NCBI RefSeq assembly: GCF_937873765.1
Contig: NZ_CALMZC010000037.1
Span: 98,359 to 162,358, forward strand
From: an uncultured Thiothrix sp.
Lineage (GTDB): Bacteria > Pseudomonadota > Gammaproteobacteria > Thiotrichales > Thiotrichaceae
Length of the DNA stretch: 64,000 nt
Direction: 5' to 3'
Part shown: in pieces, positions 51,916-62,600 of the stretch
Layout of the letters: each line of letters starts with the position of its first letter
Numbering within the stretch: position 1 is the first letter of the stretch
Made by a program: the position numbers and the translations under genes
The notes under the pieces: generated by a model
The model's input: the letters and a program-made list of their open reading frames with translations, nothing else
The model's database searches: none
Told to the model about the DNA's origin: nothing

Positions 51916-53466
51916 ATGGTCAGCAAGGAAAGCATCCAACAGGAATTGGAGCGGATACTGGCGAGCGAATTATTTGATGGCAAGAAGCAAGCCGGAAAAT
52001 TCCTTCAGTATATTGTCAACGAAACCCTCGAAGGACGTGGGGAACGTATTACTCAATACGGTATCGCGATTGAAGCCTTGGGTAAGCCCATGGATTATTG
52101 TCCCACTGAAAGTCCTGCTGTGCGGGTCGAAGCGGGACGTGTCAGAAAATTACTTGAGGAATATTACGCTAACGAAAGTATCAGCAGTCAACACGCCTGC
52201 CACATTACTTTACCAGTGGGGGGGTATACGCCGGTTTTTAAGCCTGTTGATCATACACGTATACAATGGCGGCGTTTAGGGGGTAAGCGGGTACAGTCTT
52301 CAGGCCCTAAGGTGTATATAGCTTTTCAGAATCCTGCAACAATTCGTGACGATCGCTTACGCAGTGTTGTATATAAAATTCGCTCTAGCATGCCCGTTAT
52401 TCTGGGGAAGCTTAAGACGGTACAGATTGCTTTAGCTGATCCGAGCTTTGCGGTTAGTTATGCCGACCATGCCTTAGAATATGCTTGGCGTCAGCATCAA
52501 GCAGAGTTCTTACTCTATTCTGAGGCAGTTTCGCAAAACGAGGCTCCCAAGTTACGTTACGTATTGATTCATACTCTATCACGCGAAATTGTCTGGTCGA
52601 CAGAGTTTGTGCTGACAAATAGTGATGGCGAACATCTTTTAGATGAGATGTACAGGCGTTTGGTAACTGAGGTCTTCAGTCTCTATCAAGGCAGCGCTTT
52701 ATCTTTTTGGAGTCACTATTGGTATCAGCAACCTTCCATGCCTGAGGCTTACCAAGTGTTAGCAGCGCATGTGCGTTTTTTACAGGCGGAAGTATCTGAC
52801 AGCAGCTTTCAGGCTCTCTGGCAAGTTTGTCAAAAGCGCACCCGTCAATATCATGATGATGCTTTAGCTCACTTACACTATGCTATTGCTTGTTTGTATG
52901 CACATATGCTTAACAGTGAGTTAGATGAAAGCCTAGAGGATTTATGGCAGCGTCAAGCCTTAGCGGCTATAGAGCTTAATCCGGGTAACGCCTTAGCACA
53001 TGCGATTTTTGCAGTGAATTGTTATGCACGGGGTGAGAAGGAGCTAGCGCGGGTAGAGATTGACATTGCGCGCAAATCGAATCCCTTTGATGTTGGCTGT
53101 GAGCGTTTAATTGCAACCGGTCTATGTGCTTTACGCGCTTGGGATAAATGTTTTCGTTTAGTCAAAGAAAGCAATTTAGCTGAATTTAGCTATCCTGACC
53201 CTTTAAGTGCTGTACCTTGCTTGTATTATTTCCGGCGCGGGCGCTACATTAGCCATGCTAGCACTGAGGCGGGTTTTACTGATCTAGGCGGTTGGGAACA
53301 ATTTGGGCGCTTCGTCAATCACTGTCAGGCAGGTGATTGCAAAACCTGCACCTATTCGATTAGTCGTGTAGTAGATCGTTTACAACCCGATATTGGTGTG
53401 GGTTTAAGCAGTTATCTATGGCAAGAAAAAACTAGTCAGCAAGATTTAGTTGAATCAATGACTTAA
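51916..53466 (+). CDS. Winged-helix-like signalling protein with C-terminal TPRs
   Basis: About 516 residues. Residues 1-100 match the N-terminal domain often fused to adenylate cyclases and TPR proteins: A-G-K-F-L-Q-Y-I-V, G-R-G-E-R-I-T-Q-Y-G-I-A, S-P-A-V-R-V-E-A-G-R-V-R-K-L-L-E-E-Y-Y and L-P-V-G-G-Y-T-P. It is thought to be DNA-binding. The middle may be a TolB-N-like alpha/beta domain and the end has TPR-like helices (about 320-440). No cyclase domain is present. I chose the ATG at 51916, with AAGAAGAG upstream. It may regulate the divergent kinase-like operon. Confidence 0.75.
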   Translation: MVSKESIQQELERILASELFDGKKQAGKFLQYIVNETLEGRGERITQYGIAIEALGKPMDYCPTESPAVRVEAGRVRKLLEEYYANESISSQHACHITLPVGGYTPVFKPVDHTRIQWRRLGGKRVQSSGPKVYIAFQNPATIRDDRLRSVVYKIRSSMPVILGKLKTVQIALADPSFAVSYADHALEYAWRQHQAEFLLYSEAVSQNEAPKLRYVLIHTLSREIVWSTEFVLTNSDGEHLLDEMYRRLVTEVFSLYQGSALSFWSHYWYQQPSMPEAYQVLAAHVRFLQAEVSDSSFQALWQVCQKRTRQYHDDALAHLHYAIACLYAHMLNSELDESLEDLWQRQALAAIELNPGNALAHAIFAVNCYARGEKELARVEIDIARKSNPFDVGCERLIATGLCALRAWDKCFRLVKESNLAEFSYPDPLSAVPCLYYFRRGRYISHASTEAGFTDLGGWEQFGRFVNHCQAGDCKTCTYSISRVVDRLQPDIGVGLSSYLWQEKTSQQDLVESMT

Positions 53467-54222
53467 GCGCTTACCGATATGATCCGCTAGTTTGGGTGCA
53501 AAGTAGCGGTAATGTCCACGAATTGGCCAAGCCAATAAGACATCTTCAACATTTGTACCTGCACCGACATTATGCCCAATCAAAGGTCGAGCTTCATCAG
53601 CACTGCGTTCTGCTAAGACTACCCCAATATGCTCTTGCCCACTGGGTAACTCCCACACGACTAAATCTCCCGATTGATAGTCATCGGGGTTATCGGTAAT
53701 GATTAGACTTTTACCTTGGCGATCAAAATAGGTCATTAAATTCGGTACGCGCCGATGATCAATATTCGGATCAGGTGAGCGCAACCCCCATTTCTTCGGG
53801 TAAGTTTTAAAAGCTTTGCGCATATCTTCATGGACTTGTTTTTGTAAATCAATCCCTTGGGCTCGAAAGGCGCGGATCACAACATCTGTACAAACGCCGG
53901 TACTGTTATCTACATCACCATTCGGATAAGCCAGTTTTATATAGGCTGGATCATAGGAACGGGTGACTTTAGTTTGCTCGTAAACTGAACTAACGAGTTT
54001 AGCGATATGTTCAGGTGGCTTGGGGCGTAATTTAGGTCGACTTGGTTCAAACGGCCAAGGAAAGGGTAAAGGCTCGATCTGTGTTGGTGGCGTCGAAGGA
54101 ATAGAAGTTTGCGGCGGAATTTCTATAGGCAGAGGTCGCAAGAGCTGTTGAGCCACCCAGTAGCTGAGCAGCGCGAACAATAAAATCAGCAGCAAGTCAT
54201 AAAATAGTGAAATTAAGCGCAT
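53455..54222 (-). CDS. DUF1287-family protein, membrane anchored
   Basis: A 255-residue protein with an N-terminal membrane helix (about 8-26), a Pro-rich linker and the DUF1287 domain: S-T-G-V-C-T-D-V-V-I-R-A near 105-116, D-H-R-R-V-P-N-L near 145 and G-D-L-V-V-W-E-L near 178. The pattern of Cys near 109 and a later conserved His (I-G-H-N near 215) recalls an NlpC/P60-like peptidase fold, so an amidase role at the cell wall is possible but unproven. It converges on the TPR regulator with a 12-base overlap. Confidence 0.85.
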   Translation of the reverse strand: MRLISLFYDLLLILLFALLSYWVAQQLLRPLPIEIPPQTSIPSTPPTQIEPLPFPWPFEPSRPKLRPKPPEHIAKLVSSVYEQTKVTRSYDPAYIKLAYPNGDVDNSTGVCTDVVIRAFRAQGIDLQKQVHEDMRKAFKTYPKKWGLRSPDPNIDHRRVPNLMTYFDRQGKSLIITDNPDDYQSGDLVVWELPSGQEHIGVVLAERSADEARPLIGHNVGAGTNVEDVLLAWPIRGHYRYFAPKLADHIGKRLSH

Positions 54223-54248
54223 AACCTGATGATAATGATCTGAGAGTT

Positions 54249-55385
54249 TTAACCGATACTAGCAGCTAAGGTCTTGGATTGATGAATTTCCCCATACCAG
54301 ACAATGCTGCTGCTATGGGTTGTTTTAGCCCAATACATAGCGGTATCACCATATTCTAAGATGAGACTAGGATTATAATTACAAGCTGCGGCAGATACTG
54401 CACCCGCACTTAGACTAGTAGGCAATTGTTGGTCATTAAACCTTAAAGGTGTCGATAAATTATGCACTATCTGCTGATAATGCTCATTAATTTCAGTAGG
54501 GCTGGCATAAGGAATTAGCCAAAGAAATTCATCTCCACCAATTCTACCTACAGATCCTAACTTTTCTAAACTACTTTTAAAGTGGTGGGCAATCTGTATC
54601 AGTAGCTGATCACCTGCTGGATGGCCGTAATTATCATTAATACTTTTGAATTTATTTAAATCCAAAAATACAATACAAAAATCAGACTTTTTCTGACAAA
54701 ACTCATTGAGTTTATTCATCATAAACTGACGACTGTACAAACCAGTCAAGGAATCTTTTTCAATTTGATTACGTTGCCGGTTCTGCTCTTGGATTAATAC
54801 ATAAATAAGCTGACCCACAATGATCAATAGTGACAATATTGCTAAACCAACAAGCCATAGAGCGTTTAGTAAATCTTGCCAAAATGCCCTAGTATAATCC
54901 CCCTTACTGGCAGAAATATTGTTAATTAAACAATAGCTGATGTTTTCACGATGTTGTTCAAGACTACTAATCCAGAGCTTCAAGTGTGCAGCAGTTAAGT
55001 CCTTTCCATTGATAAAGTCTTCATTTATCGACTGTACATACCTTTCTAATTCGTGCAACATCAGGTCTAAGTTAGGTACACTAGATAAATTCGGGTCTTG
55101 AGTTAAATTGCTACGTACTATCAGTAAACGATTGCGCAATGCTTGGTATTGACTGTGTAGTTGATGACGAGTGCTAGCGTTCGCTAAATAGAGGCGGCTT
55201 TCATGAATGGTGCTGTCAATTTCACGATTTAAATACTCTAAGCTCCAAATAGTTTCATGGCGATATTTTTCTAAAGCAAAAAAAGTTGAGACGACATGCA
55301 GCGCAGAGACATAAATCAGTACTAAAGTCAGTGGTACTAATGACCACTGATAAATAGCTCGAACATGACGTGTAATTTTTAACAT
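54249..55385 (-). CDS. Membrane diguanylate cyclase (GGDEF)
   Basis: A 378-residue protein with membrane helices at about 13-33 and 172-196 around a helical periplasmic sensor, then a GGDEF domain with the intact R-I-G-G-D-E-F motif near residue 280. It should make cyclic di-GMP from two GTP. The R-x-x-D inhibitory site five residues before the motif is not present, so product inhibition at that site is unlikely. No EAL domain. Confidence 0.93.
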   Translation of the reverse strand: MLKITRHVRAIYQWSLVPLTLVLIYVSALHVVSTFFALEKYRHETIWSLEYLNREIDSTIHESRLYLANASTRHQLHSQYQALRNRLLIVRSNLTQDPNLSSVPNLDLMLHELERYVQSINEDFINGKDLTAAHLKLWISSLEQHRENISYCLINNISASKGDYTRAFWQDLLNALWLVGLAILSLLIIVGQLIYVLIQEQNRQRNQIEKDSLTGLYSRQFMMNKLNEFCQKKSDFCIVFLDLNKFKSINDNYGHPAGDQLLIQIAHHFKSSLEKLGSVGRIGGDEFLWLIPYASPTEINEHYQQIVHNLSTPLRFNDQQLPTSLSAGAVSAAACNYNPSLILEYGDTAMYWAKTTHSSSIVWYGEIHQSKTLAASIG

Positions 55386-55426
55386 ATTTATTCAAATTAT
55401 TAGTCGTTAGTGCAAAGCTTTTTATT

Positions 55427-56209
55427 TTAATTTTGATCATTAATAAAACGGCTTGGAATAATCCACGGTACACTGGTACAGCCTATTTCACATTCTATAT
55501 GATAAACATTTTTTAAATTTTCAGATGATAAGACTGTAGCGGCGCTACCTGTGTCGACAATACAACCGCTTTTTAATAAATACAAGCGATCACAATAACG
55601 TGCCGCGAGTGAAAGTTCATGCAAAACTACAATGCAAGCACGTTCGCCTTGAGCAAACTGGCGTAATAATTCTAAAGTCTGGAGCTGATAACCGGGGTCG
55701 AGTGCTGCGATAGGCTCATCCGCCAGCAAAACAGTAGGCTCTGCCGCTAAAGCCCGTGCTAATAAGACGCGTGTACGTTCACCTCCAGAAAGAGTCGTCG
55801 CATCTCGATGTCTTAACTGCTCAATACCGTTTTGTTGAATGGCTTGATCAATCGCAGCTTGATCCTTTGCATTCGCTTGCTGCCAAGCGGCTAAATGCGG
55901 CAAGCGTCCAAGTGCGACTAGACGCTCTACGGTGAGCGGCCAATGAATCATGCCACCTTGGGCTAGCCATGCGAGTTTTTGACTGCGTTCTTGGGTCGAA
56001 AGTTTGTGTAGGGCTTGCGCTTGGAATTGCACAGAACCGCTAGTCGGTTTTTGTAAACCGGCTAAAATTTTCAACAGAGTTGATTTACCCGCACCATTGG
56101 GGCCAATTAAACCAAGCAGTTCACCGGCTTTAAGTTCTAGCTGTACATCTTGCAAAAGTAACTGTTGCTTACGCTTAAAGCTAATTCCCGTCGCTACTAA
56201 TAAGCTCAT
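55427..56209 (-). CDS. ABC importer ATP-binding protein (BtuD/FecE type)
   Basis: A 260-residue ATPase with Walker A G-P-N-G-A-G-K-S-T near 36-44, the signature L-S-G-G-E-R-T-R near 137-144, Walker B V-L-L-A-D-E-P near 158-164 and the switch His in V-L-H-E-L. It works with the overlapping permease and binding-protein genes in type II import of a metal chelate: vitamin B12, haem or ferric siderophore. The particular ligand is not evident; no TonB receptor is adjacent. Confidence 0.94.
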   Translation of the reverse strand: MSLLVATGISFKRKQQLLLQDVQLELKAGELLGLIGPNGAGKSTLLKILAGLQKPTSGSVQFQAQALHKLSTQERSQKLAWLAQGGMIHWPLTVERLVALGRLPHLAAWQQANAKDQAAIDQAIQQNGIEQLRHRDATTLSGGERTRVLLARALAAEPTVLLADEPIAALDPGYQLQTLELLRQFAQGERACIVVLHELSLAARYCDRLYLLKSGCIVDTGSAATVLSSENLKNVYHIECEIGCTSVPWIIPSRFINDQN

Positions 56210-57195
56210 AGGTGCTCCTTGCGATTGCGCAGGATCAAATACAGGAAAAAGGGTGCACCTACTAAAGCAGTTAGGACGCCGACTTTAATCGCCGCATCGG
56301 TCGGAATTAAACGTACCCCAATATCTGCCGCCAGTAACATGGCTGCACCACCTAAAGCGGCTGCAGGTAACAAACGACCCGGCTCATAGTTCACCAAGGG
56401 ACGCAGCAAGTGGGGGACAACTAAACCTATAAAGCCAATCATACCCGTAGTTGCTACGGTAGCACCGACTGCAAAGGCGATGGCAATAAAAATTCGCCAG
56501 CGTATCCAACTAGGGTTAACCCCCAAAGAAGCTGCTGTTTCTTCGCCAAGGGTGAGCGCATTTAATTGCTTACCGACCCCTAACATCAAAGCCCAACCGA
56601 TCAAGGTGAAGGGTAACATTAGCCAGAAATCATCCATACTGCGGTCGGTAATATCCCCCATCGTCCACAGCACCAACTCACGCATCGCATAAGGGCTGGG
56701 GGCAAGATTTAATAATAAAGACATCGCACTGGTAGCAAGCGCATTCACTGCGACACCGGCAAGAATAAGGGTGGTGATACTCGCATCACGTCCTGCTAGA
56801 GCAAAAACTAAGGCCGTGGCGACTAAAGAGCCTAACATCGCGGATAGAGGTAACATTTGTAACGAAACGTTTTGCCAGCCGAAGTACAGCACTATCACTG
56901 CACAGAGCGCCGCACCACTGCTACTGCCAATTAAATCAGGACTCGCCAAGGGATTACGTAACAAACCCTGCATCGCAGCACCACCTAAACCGAGGGTCGC
57001 ACCTGCCAATAAAGCAATTAAGGTGCGGGGTAAGCGAATTTCAGTGAGAATAATGGCAAATACTGAACTGTGATCGGTAAACACTTCATTCGCTGCTTGC
57101 CATATCGGTAAAGGGTCACGTCCGACCACCAAGGATAAGCAAAACAAACCGAAAACCAGCAAGCTCAAACTCATTAACAGGGTGCGATACTTCAT
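56206..57195 (-). CDS. ABC importer permease (BtuC/FecCD type)
   Basis: A 329-residue membrane protein with about nine to ten helices. R-L-P-R-T-L-I-A-L-L-A-G-A near 53-65 and G-A-A-M-Q-G-L-L-R-N-P-L-A-S-P near 71-85 are FecCD signatures, and the late G-L-V-V-P-H-L-L-R segment near 255 is the coupling region. It overlaps both neighbours by four bases (ATGA type), so the three subunits are coupled. Confidence 0.95.
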   Translation of the reverse strand: MKYRTLLMSLSLLVFGLFCLSLVVGRDPLPIWQAANEVFTDHSSVFAIILTEIRLPRTLIALLAGATLGLGGAAMQGLLRNPLASPDLIGSSSGAALCAVIVLYFGWQNVSLQMLPLSAMLGSLVATALVFALAGRDASITTLILAGVAVNALATSAMSLLLNLAPSPYAMRELVLWTMGDITDRSMDDFWLMLPFTLIGWALMLGVGKQLNALTLGEETAASLGVNPSWIRWRIFIAIAFAVGATVATTGMIGFIGLVVPHLLRPLVNYEPGRLLPAAALGGAAMLLAADIGVRLIPTDAAIKVGVLTALVGAPFFLYLILRNRKEHL

Positions 57196-58070
57196 TGAAG
57201 TAGCCTTTGGGTTTCGAGCTTGAGGCGTTCACTTTGAAGGCTTGCAATCGTGTCTATGATCCACGGGCCATCACAAATCGTCCTATTACTTGGCACACTA
57301 ATCATTTTGGGGTTTAAGCGTGAACCCCGTAAAGCGGGATGTTGAGCTAAGGCTTCAGCGCGTGAATAGGTGTTGAGCGTATAGGGTGAGTCGATCAAGG
57401 CATCGGGTTGTAGGCGTACCATAGTTTCTAAATCGAGTGCACCATAATCACGAACTCCGGCTAATTCCCCGGCATTGTGCCAGCCGGCTAAAGTCATGCT
57501 TTGCCCACGTAAAGATTCCGCACCCACCGTATAACCATTGGGGTCATAGACGGCGGCTAAAGGTGCGCTAGCTTCAGCGGCTGGCAAACTAGCTAGATAA
57601 GCTTGCATGGTTTTGACGATAGCAGCACCACGTTCTGGATGCCCAGTAAGCTTGGCCATGAGTTCAATATTACTAAACACTTGCTGCATATTATTCGCTA
57701 GCGGCAAGGTTTCGACACGTAGGCCAAGCTTTTTCAGCAAGGTGACGGTTTGAATCCCACCCCATTCACCAGCAATCACTAAATCCGGCCTAAACGGTAA
57801 AACTTCCTCCGCTAAACCGGTCGTAGTTGGGTAATTCAGCGCTTTGGTTTGAAAGTAAGATGCGCCTTCATCATGGGAAAGATGGGTTAAAGCACTAATT
57901 TGTTCAGGATCAGCGAGGAGTAATAAGAGTTCATCAGCACATAGATTGATCGACACAATGCGTTTTGGCACTTTGTCTGCAGCCGTATAGCTCGATAAGA
58001 CCAAGCAAAGTAGTAGACTTAATATCCAGCGCCAAAGAAGGAAAAAATAAGGGAAACAGCGAGAACGCAT
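57192..58070 (-). CDS. ABC importer substrate-binding protein (BtuF/FecB-like)
   Basis: About 292 residues with a signal peptide (hydrophobic core about 8-27) and a periplasmic-binding fold of the metal-chelate class: R-I-V-S-I-N-L-C-A-D-E-L-L near 38-50 and L-V-I-A-G-E-W-G near residue 95. I chose the ATG at 58070 because it gives a proper signal peptide; an in-frame ATG at 58139 adds 23 non-signal residues. It is the first gene of the importer operon. I looked for a cobalamin riboswitch upstream and did not find one. Confidence 0.88.
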   Translation of the reverse strand: MRSRCFPYFFLLWRWILSLLLCLVLSSYTAADKVPKRIVSINLCADELLLLLADPEQISALTHLSHDEGASYFQTKALNYPTTTGLAEEVLPFRPDLVIAGEWGGIQTVTLLKKLGLRVETLPLANNMQQVFSNIELMAKLTGHPERGAAIVKTMQAYLASLPAAEASAPLAAVYDPNGYTVGAESLRGQSMTLAGWHNAGELAGVRDYGALDLETMVRLQPDALIDSPYTLNTYSRAEALAQHPALRGSRLNPKMISVPSNRTICDGPWIIDTIASLQSERLKLETQRLLQ

Positions 58071-58216
58071 AAACTTTAAATCTTGCCTGTATTCATGGGA
58101 GAGCACAGCATAGTGGCATGGGCTAAGTCTTAGTGGCAAGCAGTTTAGTGGAGCTAGTATTTAGCACTTGAAAAGAGCAAGCTAGCCCCCTTCCCAAAAC
58201 GCAGAACAGGATTCCT

Positions 58217-59095
58217 ATGCCCACGCATGCCTATACTTGGCGAGCTGATTTATATTTACTTATGGCTACTGGCTTAGCCGGTTTAGGTTGGATTTTTTCT
58301 AAAGAAGTAGTTTCGATTTGGCCGCCGTTATTATTTTTAGGCGTGCGCTTTTTATTAGGTGGGGCGTTGCTACTGCCGTTTGCTTGTCCGGCGCTTAAGC
58401 AATTAAAACTGCTTGAGTTTAAAATCATGCTACGCGTGGGCTGTATCTTTTCACTCGGGATGGTGCTGTGGATGTGGGGATTAACCCATGCGCAGCATTT
58501 GGGGGTGGGGGCATTTTTAAATACCTTGGCGATTGTGCTGGTGCCGGTGATTGCCATGGCTTATGGCGAGCGTCCAAATATGTTGGTGTGGTTAGCCTTA
58601 CCATTGTCAATGGTGGGGATGGCGTGCTTATTCTTAGAAAGCCATTTTGCGCTCGGCATGGGTGAACTGGCCTTTATAGCGGCTGCAATTGTGTTTGCAC
58701 TGAGTTTTACTTTAACTAGCCAAGCCGCGTATCGCTTGCCGGTGTTGGCTTTGACGGCAATTCAATTAATGACCGTGGGCGTGGTGAGCTTAGGGCTTTC
58801 GGCGGGTTTGGAAACTTGGAATTTTCAGCCGCCGCCTAGTTTATGGCTTTGGCTAGTTTTAAGTATTGTGCTTTCAACCAGCGGACGCTTTTTGATGCAA
58901 ATTAAAGGACAAGGCTTAGCGCCAGCCAGTCATGCGATTTTAATTCTGAGTTTAGAGCCGGTGTGGGTAGCGCTGATGGCGGCGTTATGGTTTGGGGAGA
59001 GTATGAGCGCCTTACAGCTTATGGGCTGTGCCTTAATTTTTGCAGCCGTACTCATGAGCCGCTGGAAGGTTATTTGGCAGCTACTAAAGGGCTAG
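58217..59095 (+). CDS. EamA/DMT-family transporter
   Basis: A 292-residue protein with ten membrane helices in two EamA repeats, including the A-N-Cys-free loop F-L-G-V-R-F-L-L-G-G near 36-45 and S-L-E-P-V-W-V-A-L near 250-258. It is a probable metabolite exporter with unknown substrate. It is divergent from the ABC importer operon and resembles the second EamA gene (16186-17055) only at the family level. Confidence 0.92.
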   Translation: MPTHAYTWRADLYLLMATGLAGLGWIFSKEVVSIWPPLLFLGVRFLLGGALLLPFACPALKQLKLLEFKIMLRVGCIFSLGMVLWMWGLTHAQHLGVGAFLNTLAIVLVPVIAMAYGERPNMLVWLALPLSMVGMACLFLESHFALGMGELAFIAAAIVFALSFTLTSQAAYRLPVLALTAIQLMTVGVVSLGLSAGLETWNFQPPPSLWLWLVLSIVLSTSGRFLMQIKGQGLAPASHAILILSLEPVWVALMAALWFGESMSALQLMGCALIFAAVLMSRWKVIWQLLKG

Positions 59096-59189
59096 TTTGT
59101 TTAGAAATGGTGCAGGGTTTCTGGGGTAGTCTTAGCTACAATTCAACTATTAGGAAGGTTAATTAAAATAAATAAGCTAAGGATAGAGT

Positions 59190-59603
59190 ATGAAAACCCA
59201 AGAATTAACAGGAGTTAAGCGGCTGATCGCTCAAGTCAGTCTAATTAGTGTGGTGCTAGTGGCTAGTAGCCTAAACTCAGCGCAAGCAGGTTGGCGCTTA
59301 GAATGTGCTGGACGTGCTCCCGCTTGGAGTGTGGAGGTATACCCCAAAGCCTTAAAAGCCCGTGTAGCAGGCAAAAACGCTATGCTCCCGATTTTGAGTA
59401 AACGCCAAGCACACGGTAACCGGAATAAAGTTGCAATCAAAACTCAAATCCGCAGTAGGAATCAAACGGATCGCCTCGATTTAACTTTAACCTTTACGAA
59501 AAATTGCCGCAGTAGTGTGAACGGCAAGCTCATGACTTTTCATGCAAAGGGCAATTTTAACCAGACTTCATTGACGGGTTGTTGTCGTGCGGTGCGGGGA
59601 TAA
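59190..59603 (+). CDS. Small basic exported protein
   Basis: A 137-residue protein with a signal peptide (core about 15-29, cleavage near A-Q-A-G at 31-34). The mature part is basic, with three or four Cys including C-C near the C-terminus (T-G-C-C-R-A). The start of the mature part, W-R-L-E-C-A-G-R-A-P-A-W-S, is reminiscent of small META/COG3650-like outer-envelope domains, which I cannot confirm. Function unknown. GGATAGAG lies upstream as a ribosome-binding site. Confidence 0.65.
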   Translation: MKTQELTGVKRLIAQVSLISVVLVASSLNSAQAGWRLECAGRAPAWSVEVYPKALKARVAGKNAMLPILSKRQAHGNRNKVAIKTQIRSRNQTDRLDLTLTFTKNCRSSVNGKLMTFHAKGNFNQTSLTGCCRAVRG

Positions 59604-59626
59604 TTGCTTAGACTCCCCCCATTCCT

Positions 59627-59656
59627 AGCCCTTTCCCCCGCAAAGAGGGAAGGGCT
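59627..59656. terminator. Hairpin between converging genes
   Basis: AGCCCTT-t-CCC (59627-59637) pairs with GGG-AAGGGCT (59647-59656), a ten-base-pair stem with one bulged T and a nine-base loop. It lies between the converging ends of the exported-protein gene and the restriction-modification gene. No T-run follows on either side, so termination is probable by position but not certain. Confidence 0.5.
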
Positions 59657-59674
59657 TGAGCAGGTGTACGCACC

Positions 59675-62600
59675 TTAAATCAAGCGGTAAGCGCCTTGCG
59701 CACACTGCACATTCCCTAGCACACACAAAGTTTCGAGGACTTCTTCGAGTGCTTTAGGTTTGGTTTTGAATTGCTGGTTTAACTCGTTTAAGGTTCTAGA
59801 TTGAGTTAGGAGGCTACGCACTAATTTGACTTGTTCTGGTAAGGCTTTCGGCCAAGCCAACTGACTCGCCACCGCCACGCTCACTGTCTCCGTTTCATCC
59901 ACGTCGACGGCTAATTCGGTTTGTTGCACACTTTGTGTGTGTGGCGCTTGGAATTCGGGGCGTAACCAGCGAATCAGACCTTGAGCTTCTTCATTGGCAC
60001 GTTCGGTGTTTAAGGCGACTAAACGGCTAAGCAGTTCTTCTTCGGCTTGAGCTTGCGCTTCGGGTTTATCGGGGAGTGGGTTAGTGGCTCCGGCTTTGCC
60101 CACGAGTTGTTCGGCGAGATCATTCCAGCCATAAGCGTCAAATACGGCGCGGTCGAGGTCGTCGTGGAGTTCTTGGAGGATGGTGATTAAGCCTTGTTGA
60201 TGGGTGATTTTTTCTTTGTCGTTGAGGGTTTCGCCTGTTCTGAGTTTTTCGAGGACGTTGTACATATTGGTGAGGGTGAGTTCGGGGTGGGCGGCTTGTT
60301 GGCGTTTGCGGTGGCTGTCTAGTCGTTCAGCTAAATCGCGGATTTTGGTTTTTTGGGTTTCGGTGGGGTTCGGGAAGGGGAAGGTTTCAAAGCAGGTTGA
60401 GTTATTGTAACGAGGTCTATTTTCAAGTGTTCCCCCCAGAGCTAGTGACCATAGTATATGTAAGCGACTACTTAAAATACCCAATAAGCATGTATCGCTA
60501 CTGGTAACTGATATTAGTCCTTGATCAGCTAAGTACTCTGTTGAAATTTGTACAAACAACCTATGTTTAGCAGTCATAGGAGTAGCAAAGTAATATTTCA
60601 ACTTATTTAGTGCTGCACGCATCTCGGAGCGTGACTCTCCAAATATCCACCAATTTTTCTGATGAGCTAAACGTTGCACTTGCATTCTAAACGGCCTAAC
60701 TTCTGTAAGGATTTTTTGGTACGCATTAGGGAATTTTTCGAGAGCTTGCTGTTGCGTTAAACCATGAAAGTCTATGACAAAAGTATTTCTAGATGTTTGT
60801 GTTAAATCCCGACCATTTAAATACTTTTTTACTGAATCTGGTTCAGATTTGATAATAGGATTATCAGCTTCAACTAAGAAACCTGTACCCACTAAAATTA
60901 CGCCCATGAAAGACAAGCTGGTATTGGACAGGAGTGTTTTAGCTGAAGCTACATTAGCTCCTGCAGTAAGATCGGCGTGTATGATCCCTTCTTTACTGTT
61001 TAGCACTATTTCTGGAGCTTCTTCAGAAGTTTCAGTTTCGGAAGTAATACTCTGTACTTTTCCTATAACTGCAGGTTGTTTGGCATCTCCTACAGTTAAG
61101 CTAATTCGTACAGATGCACCATCATAACTATCAACCCAAGGATGATCAGGAATTGCAAAGATCAACGAAAGTGGCGGTTGAGCTTCCAAATGATTTTGAA
61201 CAATCTTACGGTTAAACGTCTGCCGTAAACTGTTCGTGGTAATAAATCCGAAGCGCTGCGTTTCTGTAGTCCGCACAATTTCAGCCGCTTGATGCCACCA
61301 GTACATCACGAAATCTGCTGAATCTGGCACATCTAGCCAAGTCGCCCGCAGCGCATCCACATAGCCATCACCTAATGCAGTGCGCATTCGTTTGTTACCA
61401 ATGAACGGCGGATTTCCCACAATAAAATCAGCCTTCGGCCAAACCGCCTTACGCGGCTTCACATACCGCTGCATCAGTACACGTGCCGCCTCATCCGGTA
61501 TATCCTTACCCATCACCGGATGCACTTTCATCGTCACCCCATCCCAGCGCGTCACCGGCTTGCCCGATTCATCCAATACTGGCTCAATCGCCTCCCACGC
61601 CAACACTGCATCCCGACACTCAATATTATGAAAATCTCGCAAAATTGGCTCAGGCGGCGAGACATTGCCATGTGTGCGGAAATGCCATTGCAAATAACCA
61701 ATCCACAACACCATCTCGGCAATTTTTGCCGCACGTGGATTCACTTCAATCCCTAAAAACTGTTGCGGGCTAACCGAGACACTTTCCATTTCCAAAGAGG
61801 TTTGCACAAAGCCCAATTGCTGCAAAAAGTCGAGGATTTCACCTTCTAGCTTTTTCATGTGTTCCAAGGTCACATACAAGAAATTCCCTGAGCCACAAGC
61901 AGGGTCAAGAATGCGCAAGCTGCACAGGTGGGTGTGAAAGTCTTGCACTAACTTAATCGCATCGCTGGTCTTTTTGCCTTTCTTACTCGGTTTTTGCTGT
62001 TCCAATAACACCGCAGCGGCTTGAATGTTTTTCCATTCTTCACGCAAGGGTTCAATCACGGTCGGAAACACCAAGCGCTCTACATAAGCACGTGGTGTAT
62101 AATGTGCACCCAATTTATGTCGCTCTTTGGGGTTTAACGCACGTTCTAACAATGTGCCGAAAATAGCGGGTTCAACAAACCGCCAATCGGCCAAGGAAGC
62201 TTCCAGCAATAAAGCAATTTGTGCTTTATTCAAAGCGAGGGCATTCGCTTCGGCAAATAAGCCACCATTAAAGCGCTTGATTTGCTCCATGGACACGCCT
62301 TCAAAGCCCCCTGTATCCATTAAAGTCCACAAGTTTTTTAAGGCTGGTGCACAGCTTTCTGGTTTGTCTTTGAGCTTTTCTAAAAGCTGCGTGAAAATCT
62401 TTTCTGGTAATAAGCCCACATCTTCGGCAAACATGGTGAATAAGCAGCGCATTAAAAACGTACCCACTTGTTCGGGGCTGTGCTGCTGTTCTAAAGATTT
62501 GGCTAATTCGGCTAAATGCGTGGCAATGATGCGGGTGACTAAAGCGGCTTTCTTTGATGGGTCGAGGCTATGCGGGTCGAGCCAAATGGCGCGTAAACGT

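Noticed and set aside
58071..58216. Cobalamin riboswitch ahead of the BtuF-like gene
   Set aside because: GCCACT-like and GGGAA-like pieces are present on the minus strand, but the B12-box and the conserved core order and spacing are not.
61483..61773. Several overlapping plus-strand frames inside the restriction-modification gene
   Set aside because: They lie antisense to the conserved methyltransferase core and have no domain or start signal.
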